DNA of 12,753 bases from Eudoraea sp. (lineage in GTDB: Bacteria; Bacteroidota; Bacteroidia; Flavobacteriales; Flavobacteriaceae). Location of the stretch: contig JAHEBI010000023.1 of NCBI GenBank assembly GCA_024642325.1, forward strand, positions 1-12,753, written 5' to 3'. The position numbers and the translations under genes are program-made. Below are positions 1 through 6,760 of this stretch, one piece after another. Below the pieces are notes generated by a model. That model did not search any database. It had not been told where the DNA came from and saw only the letters and a program-made list of their open reading frames with translations. Positions within the stretch are counted from its first letter, which is position 1; each line of letters begins with the position of its first letter.

Positions 1-669
1 TGGTCCAGAAAATTCTGCATTTTCCCAGGGTCCTTCCTGGTGTTCCCACATATTGGCAAATAAGATATCAGGATTATTCGGATCCATTTCAACTTGAATA
101 GCTCCGGTATTATGGTTTATATATAAGATCTTTTTCCATGTTTTTCCGCCATCATTAGATTTAAAAATACCACGCATCTCATTTGCGCCATAAGGATGGC
201 CTAAACCAGCCACATAAACAATATCTGGATTAGTTGGATGAACGATGACCCGGCTAATTTGCTGAATGTCGTTTAAACCGATATGCTGCCAATTCTCACC
301 ACCATCGATGGATTTAAACATGCCATCACCTACTGCAAGGTCAGGTCTATGAAGCCCTTCCCCGGTTCCTACATAAATTACATTTGGATGTGATGGAGAG
401 ACCGCTAAATCTCCTACGGAGCCAGTTGGAACGTCATCAAAAATCGGATTCCATGTACGACCATAATCATCTGTTTTCCATACACCTCCATTATTCACAC
501 CTATAAAGAATACATTTGGCTGAGAAGGAATACCAACCGCACCTACTGTTCGACCACCACGAAATGGTCCAATCATTCTATATTTTAAATCCTGGTAATA
601 AGACTTGTCAATTTGTGAGAATGACTGAATGGATAATAAAAGGGAAAGGGTTAGAATGAAGATTCTCAT
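1..669 (-). CDS. Sortilin/VPS10-like BNR-repeat exported protein (N-terminal part, cut by window edge)
   Basis: An open frame of 223 codons runs from an ATG at 669 to the left edge with no stop, so only the N-terminus is present. It begins MRIFILTLSLLLSIQSFSQ, a Sec signal peptide with probable cleavage after SFSQ. After the RMIGPFRGGR segment come repeated BNR/Asp-box-like blades: GGVWKTDDYGRTW (about residues 61-73), FKSIDGGENW (118-127) and FKSNDGGKTWKK (168-179), separated by SPSHPNVIYVGTGEG-type strands. This is the pattern of the exported 'sortilin-like / WD40-YVTN-BNR' proteins common in Bacteroidota, usually around 900-1000 residues. The fold is a beta-propeller; substrate and reaction are unknown, and 'glycosyl hydrolase' labels on relatives are not supported by any catalytic motif visible here. 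It is downstream of the S9 peptidase on the same strand and has its own leader repeat at 721-754, which suggests separate transcription. Confidence 0.85.
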   Translation of the reverse strand, partial: MRIFILTLSLLLSIQSFSQIDKSYYQDLKYRMIGPFRGGRTVGAVGIPSQPNVFFIGVNNGGVWKTDDYGRTWNPIFDDVPTGSVGDLAVSPSHPNVIYVGTGEGLHRPDLAVGDGMFKSIDGGENWQHIGLNDIQQISRVIVHPTNPDIVYVAGLGHPYGANEMRGIFKSNDGGKTWKKILYINHNTGAIQVEMDPNNPDILFANMWEHQEGPWENAEFSGP

Positions 670-720
670 AGTTCTAGTTATTATGGTTGTGTTTAATAAA
701 ATTGATCATGGTAAGCAAGT

Positions 721-754
721 GGTTGGTTGTACTTCCCAAGTTAAGGAATTATCA
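721..754 (-). repeat. Conserved leader repeat, copy 1 (upstream of sortilin-like gene)
   Basis: The minus strand reads GATAATTCCTTAACTTGGG followed by AAGTACAACCAACC. It closely matches the elements at 6409-6442 and 9776-9808, which precede the two complete DUF6090-type genes. As in those copies, an ATG (707-709) follows 12 nt after the CCAAC core. Here that ATG opens only an 11-codon frame, MINFIKHNHNN (674-709), which begins like a DUF6090 N-terminus (MxNFF) and then stops 4 nt before the ATG of the sortilin-like gene. The TAACTTGG/TACCTTGG segment is one mismatch from the Bacteroidota -7 consensus TAnnTTTG, so the element may be a promoter plus initial transcript. This is inferred. Confidence 0.7.
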
Positions 755-859
755 GGGCATTCGGGTATAAAAATCATCCATGAGTATTATGGTAATATTG
801 CATAAAAGGGTATATGAAGAGATAGAGAGGATTTCTAGAAAACTTAGATACAGGCCTCG

Positions 860-903
860 AAAAACACCAGTATTATGCTTACGACGAAGCTTCAGCATAG
901 GTG
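860..903 (-). terminator. Probable intrinsic terminator after the S9 peptidase
   Basis: On the minus strand CACC-TATGCT pairs with AGCATA and, after an ATACT interruption, GGTG; a run of five T follows directly. The stem is imperfect. It lies about 65 bp past the S9 peptidase stop, in the right orientation to end that transcript. A short frame that crosses this hairpin (752-943) is not considered a gene. I see nothing else between 755 and 967. Confidence 0.4.
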
Positions 904-967
904 CTAAGGCGTTTATTTTTATGTTAATGGCTGTTTGATTCATAGGCTTCAGGAAGATTTCTTTTTA

Positions 968-2959
968 TCAAAAATGATCCTTTATCCATAACATCCATCG
1001 CTTAAAGATATCCTTTCTATGTACCGGGTCTTCCGGGAAATGGCCCGAAACCGGATAGGCTATGAATTTAGTCTCTACGCCATTGTCTTTTAAGTTATGA
1101 AATAATTTGAAAGATTGAGTAACAGTTACTCTTTGATCCAATGTATTAGAAAGAATTAGGGTCGGGGTTTTAATTTGGTGAGCATAGGTTATAGGCGATT
1201 GCTTGCGGTAATTATCGGCATTGTCATTAAGCCAGGGAGAACCACCAAGACCGTAACCCGACCAAATATTCATGTCGGCCATATTATACCAGTCAAACCA
1301 ATCCGTAACTGCGGCCCCGGCAACTGCGGCTTTCCAACCTTGATAATGGGAGGTAAGCCAAACAGTCATAAAGCCACCATATGACCACCCTGACACAGCC
1401 ATCTGATTTTCATCAATAAAACCTAACTTCTTAATGGCTTCAATTCCTGCCATCACATCTTTGCCTGGCCCTTCACCCGCATCGTTTATGACAGATCTTT
1501 GATAAGCTTTTCCTAAATTATCACTTCCCCGGTAGTTGGGCTGGAAAACGACCCAACCCTGAGCAGCAAGAGTTTGTGCGAAAAAATTAAAATTTTCTAA
1601 TGAAGAACCCATTGGGCCACCATGGATATACAACACCAGGGGATATTTTTTATTTGATGAAAAATCAGGTGGATAGGTGATGACACCGTCTTCGTCAAAG
1701 CCATCCTCACCTTTCCAATTTACTGAGCTAACTTTACCTAAATTTAATTTGGAAATAGAGTCGTTGAAAGAAGTAATTTTTTCAGGAATGCTTTGATGAC
1801 TTTTCATATAATACAATTCTGATGCCTCCCTTGCTTTAGAACCAATAAATACTATTTCGTCAGCAGGTCCTATATCAATATTGTCAAGTGAAGGAAGGAC
1901 TCCATTTGTATCCAGATTCCTGTAAGTGCCATCTAATAGACCACGCCATAAACTTATTTTCGTTCCATTAGGCGCGCCAACAAGCAAACTCCGATCCGAG
2001 AACCAAAAATGGTTGGAAATGTCACGATCTATATCAAGAATTACACCTTCCTTTTTGACACCATTCTGATCCACAGAAAATAACCCCATGGGATTAAAAA
2101 ATGGCTCTAATCCTCTTGTTTTGCTATATAAAACGACAGATAAATCTTTGGAAAAAGATGGATTCACGGGAACTCCAGGACCTTTGTCCAACACAGTATT
2201 CTTCCTGGTTTCTATGTCAATAAGTTGCAATGAACTGTTTAAGAATTCTGCCGAGTGTGGTTTAGGCTGTGCTATATAAACTAATTTTTTGCTATCATAA
2301 GACCAATTGAGACTTCCCGAAAAAACATTGTAGCCAACTTCTCCTGACGTTAACTGATACGCATTTTCACCTTCACTGGAACAGATCCAAATATGGGCTG
2401 GTACGGATGCTTTTTCCGCTAGATACCAATCATAACCTACTTCAAATGATTTGTTATGCTTTTCAACCCCCCCTTTTTCCGCTAAAGAATCCTTTTCAAC
2501 ATACGCAAAAAAAAGTCCATTAGGGCTCCATTTATATTTAATGACGCCCATTTTACTATGTGTTAGTTGTTGGGCTTCTCCCCCTTGAATGGTTAATTTA
2601 AATATTTGTTGTTTCTTATTGTCTCCTTTAGCTAAGAACGTTATGTGTTCGCCATTGGGAGACCATTCTGGTTGATGAATTGTAGGCCGATTAAAGGTAA
2701 GTGGTTTGGCTTCTTTAGTATCTATCGTAACCAGCCATAGTGAATTGATATATTTATTTTCATCGAAGTCAGCCTTGCGGTTAACAAGCACTATATTCTT
2801 TCCATCCGGACTAATTTTCGGACTGCTTAAACCAACTAATAAATCAAAATGATCCAGTGCAAGGTTGGACGTCTGGGCAAAAACTGAATGCGATATTGAA
2901 AAAATAGAAATGGTGAACAACAATAATATGGGCAGGCAGGTAAGTTTAAAGTTTTTCAT
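968..2959 (-). CDS. Secreted S9 family prolyl oligopeptidase-like serine peptidase
   Basis: The 663-residue product begins with a Sec signal peptide (K2..K5 n-region, hydrophobic 7-24, cleavage near VFAQ, residue 29). Residues ~30-400 form a TolB/WD40-type beta-propeller with recurrent SPDGK, SPNGE and WSPNG turns. The C-terminal alpha/beta-hydrolase domain (~430-663) carries HGGP (446-449, oxyanion region), the nucleophile elbow GWSYGG with Ser526, Asp608 in NTLDQRV and His640 in VSGHFPED, so the catalytic triad is complete. This is the arrangement of S9B/S9C enzymes (dipeptidyl-peptidase IV and acylaminoacyl-peptidase relatives), which cut short peptides; the propeller excludes large substrates. 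Length is normal for the family. The start fits the signal peptide and follows an A-rich, SD-less leader (ATCTTAAAATG) typical of Bacteroidota. Exact substrate preference cannot be read. It is likely periplasmic or surface-exposed, in peptide nutrition or turnover. Confidence 0.95.
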   Translation of the reverse strand: MKNFKLTCLPILLLFTISIFSISHSVFAQTSNLALDHFDLLVGLSSPKISPDGKNIVLVNRKADFDENKYINSLWLVTIDTKEAKPLTFNRPTIHQPEWSPNGEHITFLAKGDNKKQQIFKLTIQGGEAQQLTHSKMGVIKYKWSPNGLFFAYVEKDSLAEKGGVEKHNKSFEVGYDWYLAEKASVPAHIWICSSEGENAYQLTSGEVGYNVFSGSLNWSYDSKKLVYIAQPKPHSAEFLNSSLQLIDIETRKNTVLDKGPGVPVNPSFSKDLSVVLYSKTRGLEPFFNPMGLFSVDQNGVKKEGVILDIDRDISNHFWFSDRSLLVGAPNGTKISLWRGLLDGTYRNLDTNGVLPSLDNIDIGPADEIVFIGSKAREASELYYMKSHQSIPEKITSFNDSISKLNLGKVSSVNWKGEDGFDEDGVITYPPDFSSNKKYPLVLYIHGGPMGSSLENFNFFAQTLAAQGWVVFQPNYRGSDNLGKAYQRSVINDAGEGPGKDVMAGIEAIKKLGFIDENQMAVSGWSYGGFMTVWLTSHYQGWKAAVAGAAVTDWFDWYNMADMNIWSGYGLGGSPWLNDNADNYRKQSPITYAHQIKTPTLILSNTLDQRVTVTQSFKLFHNLKDNGVETKFIAYPVSGHFPEDPVHRKDIFKRWMLWIKDHF

Positions 2960-2996
2960 TTTAAGATAATTAAATTCATGTTATGGCCACTAACTG

Positions 2997-3018
2997 GTTA
3001 TATCCGGATAAATATAAC
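2997..3018. promoter_or_regulatory. Inverted repeat upstream of the S9 peptidase gene
   Basis: GTTATAT (2997-3003) is mirrored by ATATAAC (3012-3018) across an 8-nt spacer, and a 10-bp palindrome TATCCGGATA (3001-3010) sits inside it. It is 38 bp upstream of the peptidase ATG, a position suitable for an operator. On the minus strand TATATTTA inside it is one mismatch from the Bacteroidota -7 box TAnnTTTG, but I find no convincing -33 box. No known regulator site is recognised. Apart from this, 2960-3238 shows no gene. Confidence 0.3.
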
Positions 3019-3238
3019 TCAATAATCTATGAGGTGACAGGTAATAATAGAAAGTTGCTTAAATCGCGTTTCTTTATCCAAATGTGAAAGTAAAAACGGG
3101 GAAAATTGTGTGTATAAATGTATAATTCGGGTATAATACTATTCAGGAGGTATAGGACATTGTTAGTCAGACTTTCTTAGAAACATTACTGTATTTATCC
3201 AGGCTTTCACATTCTTTGAACTGTCCTTGGCCAATTCC

Positions 3239-3508
3239 TTATTTCTTGATTTCGGCCTGGATTAAAGGAATAAGTTTGTCTATATTTATTATCGCATCAC
3301 GGGATATCAGTGCACACCAATCCGCTTCAAGAGCAATAATTTTTAAAACCAGAACTCTAGATTTATATTCCCTAAGCACACTCAAAGGATCTTCCACACT
3401 TAGAATATTGTAAATATCCAGGCCACCATCAATAAATGATTGGTCCCATTTTTCGTTATATTGCCTCTCTTTTATGTTGGATAGCTCTATAATTTTAATA
3501 GTGACATT
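3239..3508 (-). pseudogene. Orphan 89-codon coding fragment without a start codon, possibly a DUF6090 C-terminus
   Basis: This frame follows immediately, in the same register, after the TAA that ends the LRR gene at 3509, and stays open for 89 codons to a TAA at 3239. It contains no Met. The translation, beginning NVTIKIIELSNIKERQYN and ending IDKLIPLIQAEIKK, is protein-like: an amphipathic, mostly helical sequence with balanced charge, unlike random AT-rich DNA. The pattern of two C-terminal helices (REYKSRVLVLKIIALEADW, then DAIINIDKLIPLIQAEIKK) resembles the tail of DUF6090 proteins, such as SNVIVNQIEEELKIL in the gene at 9005-9763. That assignment is tentative. It may instead be the tail of another lost gene, or a gene with an unusual start codon. 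It shows nothing of the LRR repeat pattern, so a deletion junction is more likely than a simple nonsense mutation of the LRR gene. Confidence 0.4.
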
Positions 3509-3862
3509 TTAATAATTTAAAATGGCAGATTTCAATGCCGTATTTCGGGAAATATCCAAATGGGTTATTTCATTAATTCTGCAATCCAAGCTGGTCAACC
3601 CGGTAAAAGTTTCAATGCCTGATAAACTTTTAATAGCTTTCTGGCTAACGTTCATTTCTGTGATGTAGGCAGTACAATCAGGATTGCTGATATTATTATT
3701 TGCATCAAAAGTAATTCCGAATCCTGAACTCAAAGCCGCGCGAAAATTAGGGTCGGGAACGTTGACACTTTTGTTATTTTGCGCAAGCAAGGACAGAGAC
3801 AAGAAGCAAATAATAACAGTACAGAGGATATTAACAGGTAAAATGGATTTTGCCAATTTCAT
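3509..3862 (-). CDS. Short (probably truncated) secreted leucine-rich-repeat protein
   Basis: From the ATG at 3862 the product has 117 residues; an ATG at 3895 would add 11 residues (MCSRELSKTTP) before the signal peptide, so the inner start is preferred. Residues 1-28 (MKLAKSILPVNILCTVIICF..SLLAQ) form a Sec signal peptide. The mature part opens with VNVPDPNFRAAL, the cap that introduces internalin-like LRR domains in Bacteroidota, then ITEMNVSQKAIKSLSGIETFTGLTSL and one further repeat, LDCRINEITHLDISRNTALKS. Relatives usually have many repeats and a C-terminal sorting domain; here the protein ends after about two repeats (SAILNY), so the gene looks truncated. The next codons in the same frame belong to the unrelated fragment at 3239-3508. 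Whether the short product is stable or functional is unknown; it would act outside the cytoplasm as a binding scaffold, if at all. Confidence 0.6.
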   Translation of the reverse strand: MKLAKSILPVNILCTVIICFLSLSLLAQNNKSVNVPDPNFRAALSSGFGITFDANNNISNPDCTAYITEMNVSQKAIKSLSGIETFTGLTSLDCRINEITHLDISRNTALKSAILNY

Positions 3863-4061
3863 AGGTGTTGTTTTAGAGAGTTCTCTAGAACACAACTACC
3901 AAAGAATTGAATTAATCAGTACAAAGGTGCCGGAAAGAAAACAGCTTTTTTAAAAAGTGCAAGATACGTTTTAATGTACAGGACCAGCTAGGCATTGCCA
4001 TTAAAGGCCTGTTATATGAGCGGTATCCCTAAGGGGATGCCTTATTTGCTTTGTTTGCAGG

Positions 4062-4940
4062 CTATAGCTTTAATAATTTGATCTCTTTATCGACAGCGCT
4101 GACAAAATCTGCACCATACATTCCAGCTGCGTTTTTTGCTCTTCCATAGGCATTCAAGGCTAATTTTGATTCTCCGTTTCGCTTAAAAATATCAGCCATA
4201 TGTTTCCAGCCATAAGCAAAACCAGGATCTAATATAACCGCCCTGCTTAAAGATGCAATGGCACCATCATAATTCCCCAATGCATCCTGCCCTTCTGCCA
4301 GGGAATCCAGTGCACTCGGATTCAGACTATCATTATCATAGAATACTCTGAATGCTTTCAACGCCTTTTCTTTCTCCTGAAGGCCCAGATAGGCATATCC
4401 AATATGATTGTATGCCGGAAAGTATGCAGGCTCCCTGCTTATTAAATCTGTCAGGGTTTTGAGACCTTCTTCCGGCCGACCTGAATCATTTTGAGTAAAA
4501 CCCAGAATATGCATTCCATATTTGCTGTTGGGATATTTTTTCAGGAACTCTTTCAACTTTAATTCACAATTTGATAAGTCGCCTTCAGCGAAACTACATA
4601 GGGCCATGGTAAATAAATGTTCGGGATCTGTATCTACAGAAAATGACCTGGCCTTTTGAATGTTTTTGGATGGGTCTCTGTATAAAAGCATGTCGATCAT
4701 TGCGGCATAGCCAAAGGACAGCGCATGATCTTGTTTTTCTTTTATAAGAAGATCAAATAATGTGGATGCTTTCTCAAAATAGGTGCTGTGGAATACGAGT
4801 CTTGCATTATTAAGCTCCCTTTCAAAATTATTTTGAACCTGTCCGTCAGATGATTGAGCGAAGACGTTAAGGGAAAACAACAGAAGAATTAAAATACTGC
4901 TTAAAACTCTTTTGTGATGCATTGAAATCATATAATACAT
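4062..4940 (-). CDS. Secreted tetratricopeptide-repeat protein
   Basis: The 292-residue product has a Sec signal peptide (KR at 10-11, hydrophobic 13-26, cleavage near VFAQ, residue 29). ATGs at residues 1, 4 and 7 are all possible; the third (4922) gives the most usual signal-peptide length, but nothing decides it. After a helical N-terminal region, helix-turn-helix TPR units follow: about 107-140 (weak), 141-174 (GRPEEGLKTLTDLISREP), 175-208 (YNHIGYAYLGLQEKEKALKAF), 209-242 (LDSLAEGQDALGNYDGAIASL..AVILDP) and a last one to ~275. TPRs mediate protein-protein contacts. There is no enzymatic domain, so it is probably a periplasmic or outer-membrane-associated scaffold; the partner is unknown. 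A palindromic terminator-like element (5008-5030) separates it from the upstream gene, so it is probably transcribed on its own. The gap 3863-4061 contains no convincing gene. Confidence 0.85.
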   Translation of the reverse strand: MYYMISMHHKRVLSSILILLLFSLNVFAQSSDGQVQNNFERELNNARLVFHSTYFEKASTLFDLLIKEKQDHALSFGYAAMIDMLLYRDPSKNIQKARSFSVDTDPEHLFTMALCSFAEGDLSNCELKLKEFLKKYPNSKYGMHILGFTQNDSGRPEEGLKTLTDLISREPAYFPAYNHIGYAYLGLQEKEKALKAFRVFYDNDSLNPSALDSLAEGQDALGNYDGAIASLSRAVILDPGFAYGWKHMADIFKRNGESKLALNAYGRAKNAAGMYGADFVSAVDKEIKLLKL

Positions 4941-5007
4941 TTAATTATCGCCAATGGCTTTAGCTATGATTTGGCATTACTACTACCTGCCGGCCGGTCC
5001 GTTTGCT

Positions 5008-5030
5008 AAAAACATTCACGGAATGTTTTT
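5008..5030 (-). terminator. Perfect 10-bp inverted repeat with flanking A/T runs (bidirectional terminator-like)
   Basis: AAAAACATTC (5008-5017) and GAATGTTTTT (5021-5030) are exact reverse complements around a 3-nt loop (ACG). Both strands therefore show a hairpin that ends in a T-run. It lies 62 bp past the stop of the minus-strand gene at 5093-5458 and is best read as that gene's terminator. The stem core CATTC/GAATG is only moderately stable, so an operator for the TPR gene 68 bp downstream of it is an alternative. Confidence 0.5.
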
Positions 5031-5092
5031 ATAACCCTCCGTCCTGTTTCGATAATGGAAGAAGTTGATCATGTAAAGTAGTGGCTGGGTTT

Positions 5093-5458
5093 TTAGAAAT
5101 TCATTTTAATAAAAATTAATGTGTTTGCTGTATCACTTTTTAGGTTTCGCAAAACTCTCTTTCGCTTTCTTTGTTGCCAGTTCGCAGAAATTAAAGCCGC
5201 TAATCCCAATGTGAATACAACCGAAAACAAGTACCAAAACCCCCGTTTAATTTGAACCCTGGGGTAGTCTATATGCAATTCAGCGATTCGATCTTTTATT
5301 CCAACGGGCAGGGTACTCCCGGCTACCTGGTCCAGAAATCTGTGGAACTCAATAATCAGTTGGTTTAATTCTTCATCTGTAACCTTTCCATCTTCCAGGA
5401 ATCTCTCACACTCAATGTTTACAAAGTCCAGATATTTTATGCAAGTTTCTATGTTCAT
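5093..5458 (-). CDS. Small single-helix membrane protein of unknown function
   Basis: The product has 121 residues with no signal peptide. Residues 1-70 are predicted soluble and acidic-helical (CERFLEDGKVTDEELNQLIIEF), including a DGKVTDEEL segment reminiscent of an EF-hand-like loop/helix but without a full set of liganding residues. Residues 73-94 (GFWYLFSVVFTLGLAALI) form one transmembrane helix, followed by a strongly basic stretch (QQRKRKRVLRNLK, 95-107) that should stay cytoplasmic; the N-terminal domain would then be outside, or the helix a tail-anchor-like hairpin. The start is the ATG after CAATAAAAA, an SD-less A-rich leader. It lies 78 bp downstream of the DUF6090 fragment on the same strand and may be co-transcribed with the complete DUF6090 gene at 5692-6396. 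I do not recognise the family. Confidence 0.7.
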   Translation of the reverse strand: MNIETCIKYLDFVNIECERFLEDGKVTDEELNQLIIEFHRFLDQVAGSTLPVGIKDRIAELHIDYPRVQIKRGFWYLFSVVFTLGLAALISANWQQRKRKRVLRNLKSDTANTLIFIKMNF

Positions 5459-5536
5459 TTTTTATTGCTGCAATCAGTCGGGTATATGTGGCATGGCAGG
5501 CTTTATTTAGTTATAATTACTATGGTATTTATTTCT

Positions 5537-5677
5537 CTATTTTTTATTCCGGTTTTTGATCTGCAATGCGATCAGGATCCCAATGGCCAACAGTACCATT
5601 TCCCCAATCTTATTTAAAGTATTTTCCTGATTTATTTTCAGTCGATTATTATTGTCCAATTCGTCTAAAAAAAATGA
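5537..5677 (-). pseudogene. DUF6090-type fragment (membrane-helix motif only)
   Basis: A 46-codon open stretch between stops reads SFFLDELDNNNRLKINQ, then ENTLNKIGEMVLLAIGILIA, then LQIKNRNKK and TAG. The IGEMVLLAIGILIALQI core matches IGEIVLVVIGILIALQINNW of the complete gene just upstream, and NRNKK replaces the usual NNWNE before an early stop. The only in-frame ATG is inside the membrane motif, and the whole periplasmic domain is missing. It starts 14 bp after the stop of the intact copy at 5692-6396. It aligns at DNA level over about 85 bp with the decayed fragment at 8845-8962, so the two derive from one subtype. It is most likely a relic; a translated micro-membrane protein from a non-ATG start is possible but not supported. 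Confidence 0.65.
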
Positions 5678-5691
5678 TCACAGATGGTCTT

Positions 5692-6396
5692 TCAAAATAT
5701 TTTGTAAAGCTTCGTTTTTTCTTTCAAATTTCTAAGTGTATATAATGAGTTTACTGTTTGCATTCGAAGGTTTATTAGAATGCCTTTAAAATCTGTATCC
5801 TTAAAATGTGGCGCTAAAATGTCATATTCAAAAGAAACTCTTATCTCTTTATTGTCATATCTGCCTGGCACAAATATATCCTCAATTTGAGTTGCATTTA
5901 TTTCCTGGAAATAAATTCGGACCCGGTTTTTAATATAGTTTTCAAGGCGCTTGGCATCATCTATGGCAGCATTTTCGTGGGTTATATAATCGTTGACCTC
6001 TTTTCTGATTTGAAGGTCTTTAATATATTCCAGTTCTGTCAATTGATTCTTGCCTGCAACCAGTTGAAGCTCGGGTGCCATGTTAACTCCGGCGAGAATT
6101 TTTGAGCTGTCCGGGGTTTTACCGTTTTGGGAAACCTCATAAAAGTCATAGTGTAAATCCTGCTTCAGAATTAGTTCGCTTATCATCTGATCACTTTTTA
6201 GATCAGTAATCAAATTTTGATACCGTTGTTTCTCAATCTCTAATCCTTTTTGCGCTTCATTCCAATTATTGATCTGCAGGGCAATCAAAATACCAATGAC
6301 CACCAAAACTATCTCCCCAATAGCATAAAACAGGTATCCAGGCAACTTGTTTTGGGTTAAGACTTGTTGGCGGATTTTGCGGAAGAAAGCAATCAT
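5692..6396 (-). CDS. DUF6090-type single-pass membrane protein, copy A
   Basis: The 234-residue product has the family layout: a basic amphipathic N-terminus (MIAFFRKIRQQVLTQNKL, 1-18), one transmembrane helix (~22-41, YLFYAIGEIVLVVIGILIAL) ending in the signature QINNWNEAQK, then a helical/coiled-coil domain (~50-234). By the positive-inside rule the N-terminus is cytoplasmic and the ~190-residue domain periplasmic. Within that domain NQLTELEYIKDLQIRKEV occupies the place where relatives have a LKSxGxLxLIxDxxLR motif, and differs from it. No enzyme motif is visible and the family has no established function. I assign the family from memory of the QINNWNE/IGILIAL signature, not a search. The start is fixed by MIAFFRK and by the leader repeat at 6409-6442. 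A partial relic of the same family follows directly downstream. Confidence 0.85.
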   Translation of the reverse strand: MIAFFRKIRQQVLTQNKLPGYLFYAIGEIVLVVIGILIALQINNWNEAQKGLEIEKQRYQNLITDLKSDQMISELILKQDLHYDFYEVSQNGKTPDSSKILAGVNMAPELQLVAGKNQLTELEYIKDLQIRKEVNDYITHENAAIDDAKRLENYIKNRVRIYFQEINATQIEDIFVPGRYDNKEIRVSFEYDILAPHFKDTDFKGILINLRMQTVNSLYTLRNLKEKTKLYKIF

Positions 6397-6408
6397 AAAG
6401 AACGCAGC

Positions 6409-6442
6409 GGTTGGTTGTTCTTCCTAAGGTAAGAAATTATTA
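6409..6442 (-). repeat. Conserved leader repeat, copy 2 (upstream of DUF6090 copy A)
   Basis: The minus strand reads TAATAATTTCTTACCTTAGG then AAGAACAACCAACC, and the DUF6090 ATG follows 13 nt after CCAAC. It matches the copies at 721-754 and 9776-9808 at nearly every position. TACCTTAG has two mismatches to the Bacteroidota -7 box TAnnTTTG; no good -33 TTG at the canonical spacing is visible. It is a shared promoter/5'-UTR candidate. Confidence 0.7.
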
Positions 6443-6668
6443 CGTATCGAAGAACACACCTTTGTGCCCCACTAAACAGCTTATAACGAAAAATATATGA
6501 TATTGATTGAATCACTTTCTAAATGAATTCCTGTGTGGAGTGAGCTATGATTTCATTTTTATGGCCAGAAGCACTTTCTCATTCATTTAAAACTTTATCC
6601 AAAATCCACTTTAATCATAAAATTAAATGACCCCTTTCGGGGGTAATTAGGCTAAGTCAATGAAATCC

Positions 6669-6710
6669 CTTTATAAACACCAAAGATTGGTTATCTTGGT
6701 TTTTATAAAG
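6669..6710. promoter_or_regulatory. Long inverted repeat upstream of the DsrE-like gene (operator or attenuator)
   Basis: The left arm CTTTATAAAcACCAAaGAT and right arm ATCTTGGTtTTTATAAAG pair over 17 bp with one mismatch and one bulged A around a TGGTT loop. It directly abuts the proposed -33 element (6712-6715) of the plus-strand gene at 6761, which favours an operator; the alternative is an end-of-transcript hairpin. A smaller hairpin ACCCC-TTTCG-GGGGT lies at 6630-6644. No known regulator motif is recognised. Confidence 0.5.
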
Positions 6711-6711
6711 G

Positions 6712-6742
6712 TTTGTTGCTAATTAAAATTATATTAGTTTAG
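6712..6742 (+). promoter_or_regulatory. Putative Bacteroidota-type promoter of the DsrE-like gene
   Basis: TTTG at 6712-6715, then 19 nt, then TAGTTTAG at 6735-6742 fits the -33 TTTG / -7 TAnnTTTG scheme with one mismatch. The ATG lies 18 bp after the -7 box, implying a very short 5' UTR. No Shine-Dalgarno sequence is seen. Confidence 0.35.
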
Positions 6743-6760
6743 AGGTCAAGCCAACCCGTT

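Noticed and set aside
752..943. 63-codon minus-strand frame between the S9 and sortilin genes
   Set aside because: It crosses the terminator-like hairpin and the end of the leader repeat, and its translation shows no domain or signal peptide. It looks like a chance frame in AT-rich DNA.
1175..2279. Plus-strand frames inside the S9 peptidase gene
   Set aside because: They are short antisense shadows of a well-supported gene with a complete catalytic triad.
3509..3511. Stop-codon recoding joining the LRR frame to the next 89 codons
   Set aside because: The stop is TAA, with no recoding context. The downstream sequence does not continue the LRR pattern, so a junction of fragments explains it better.
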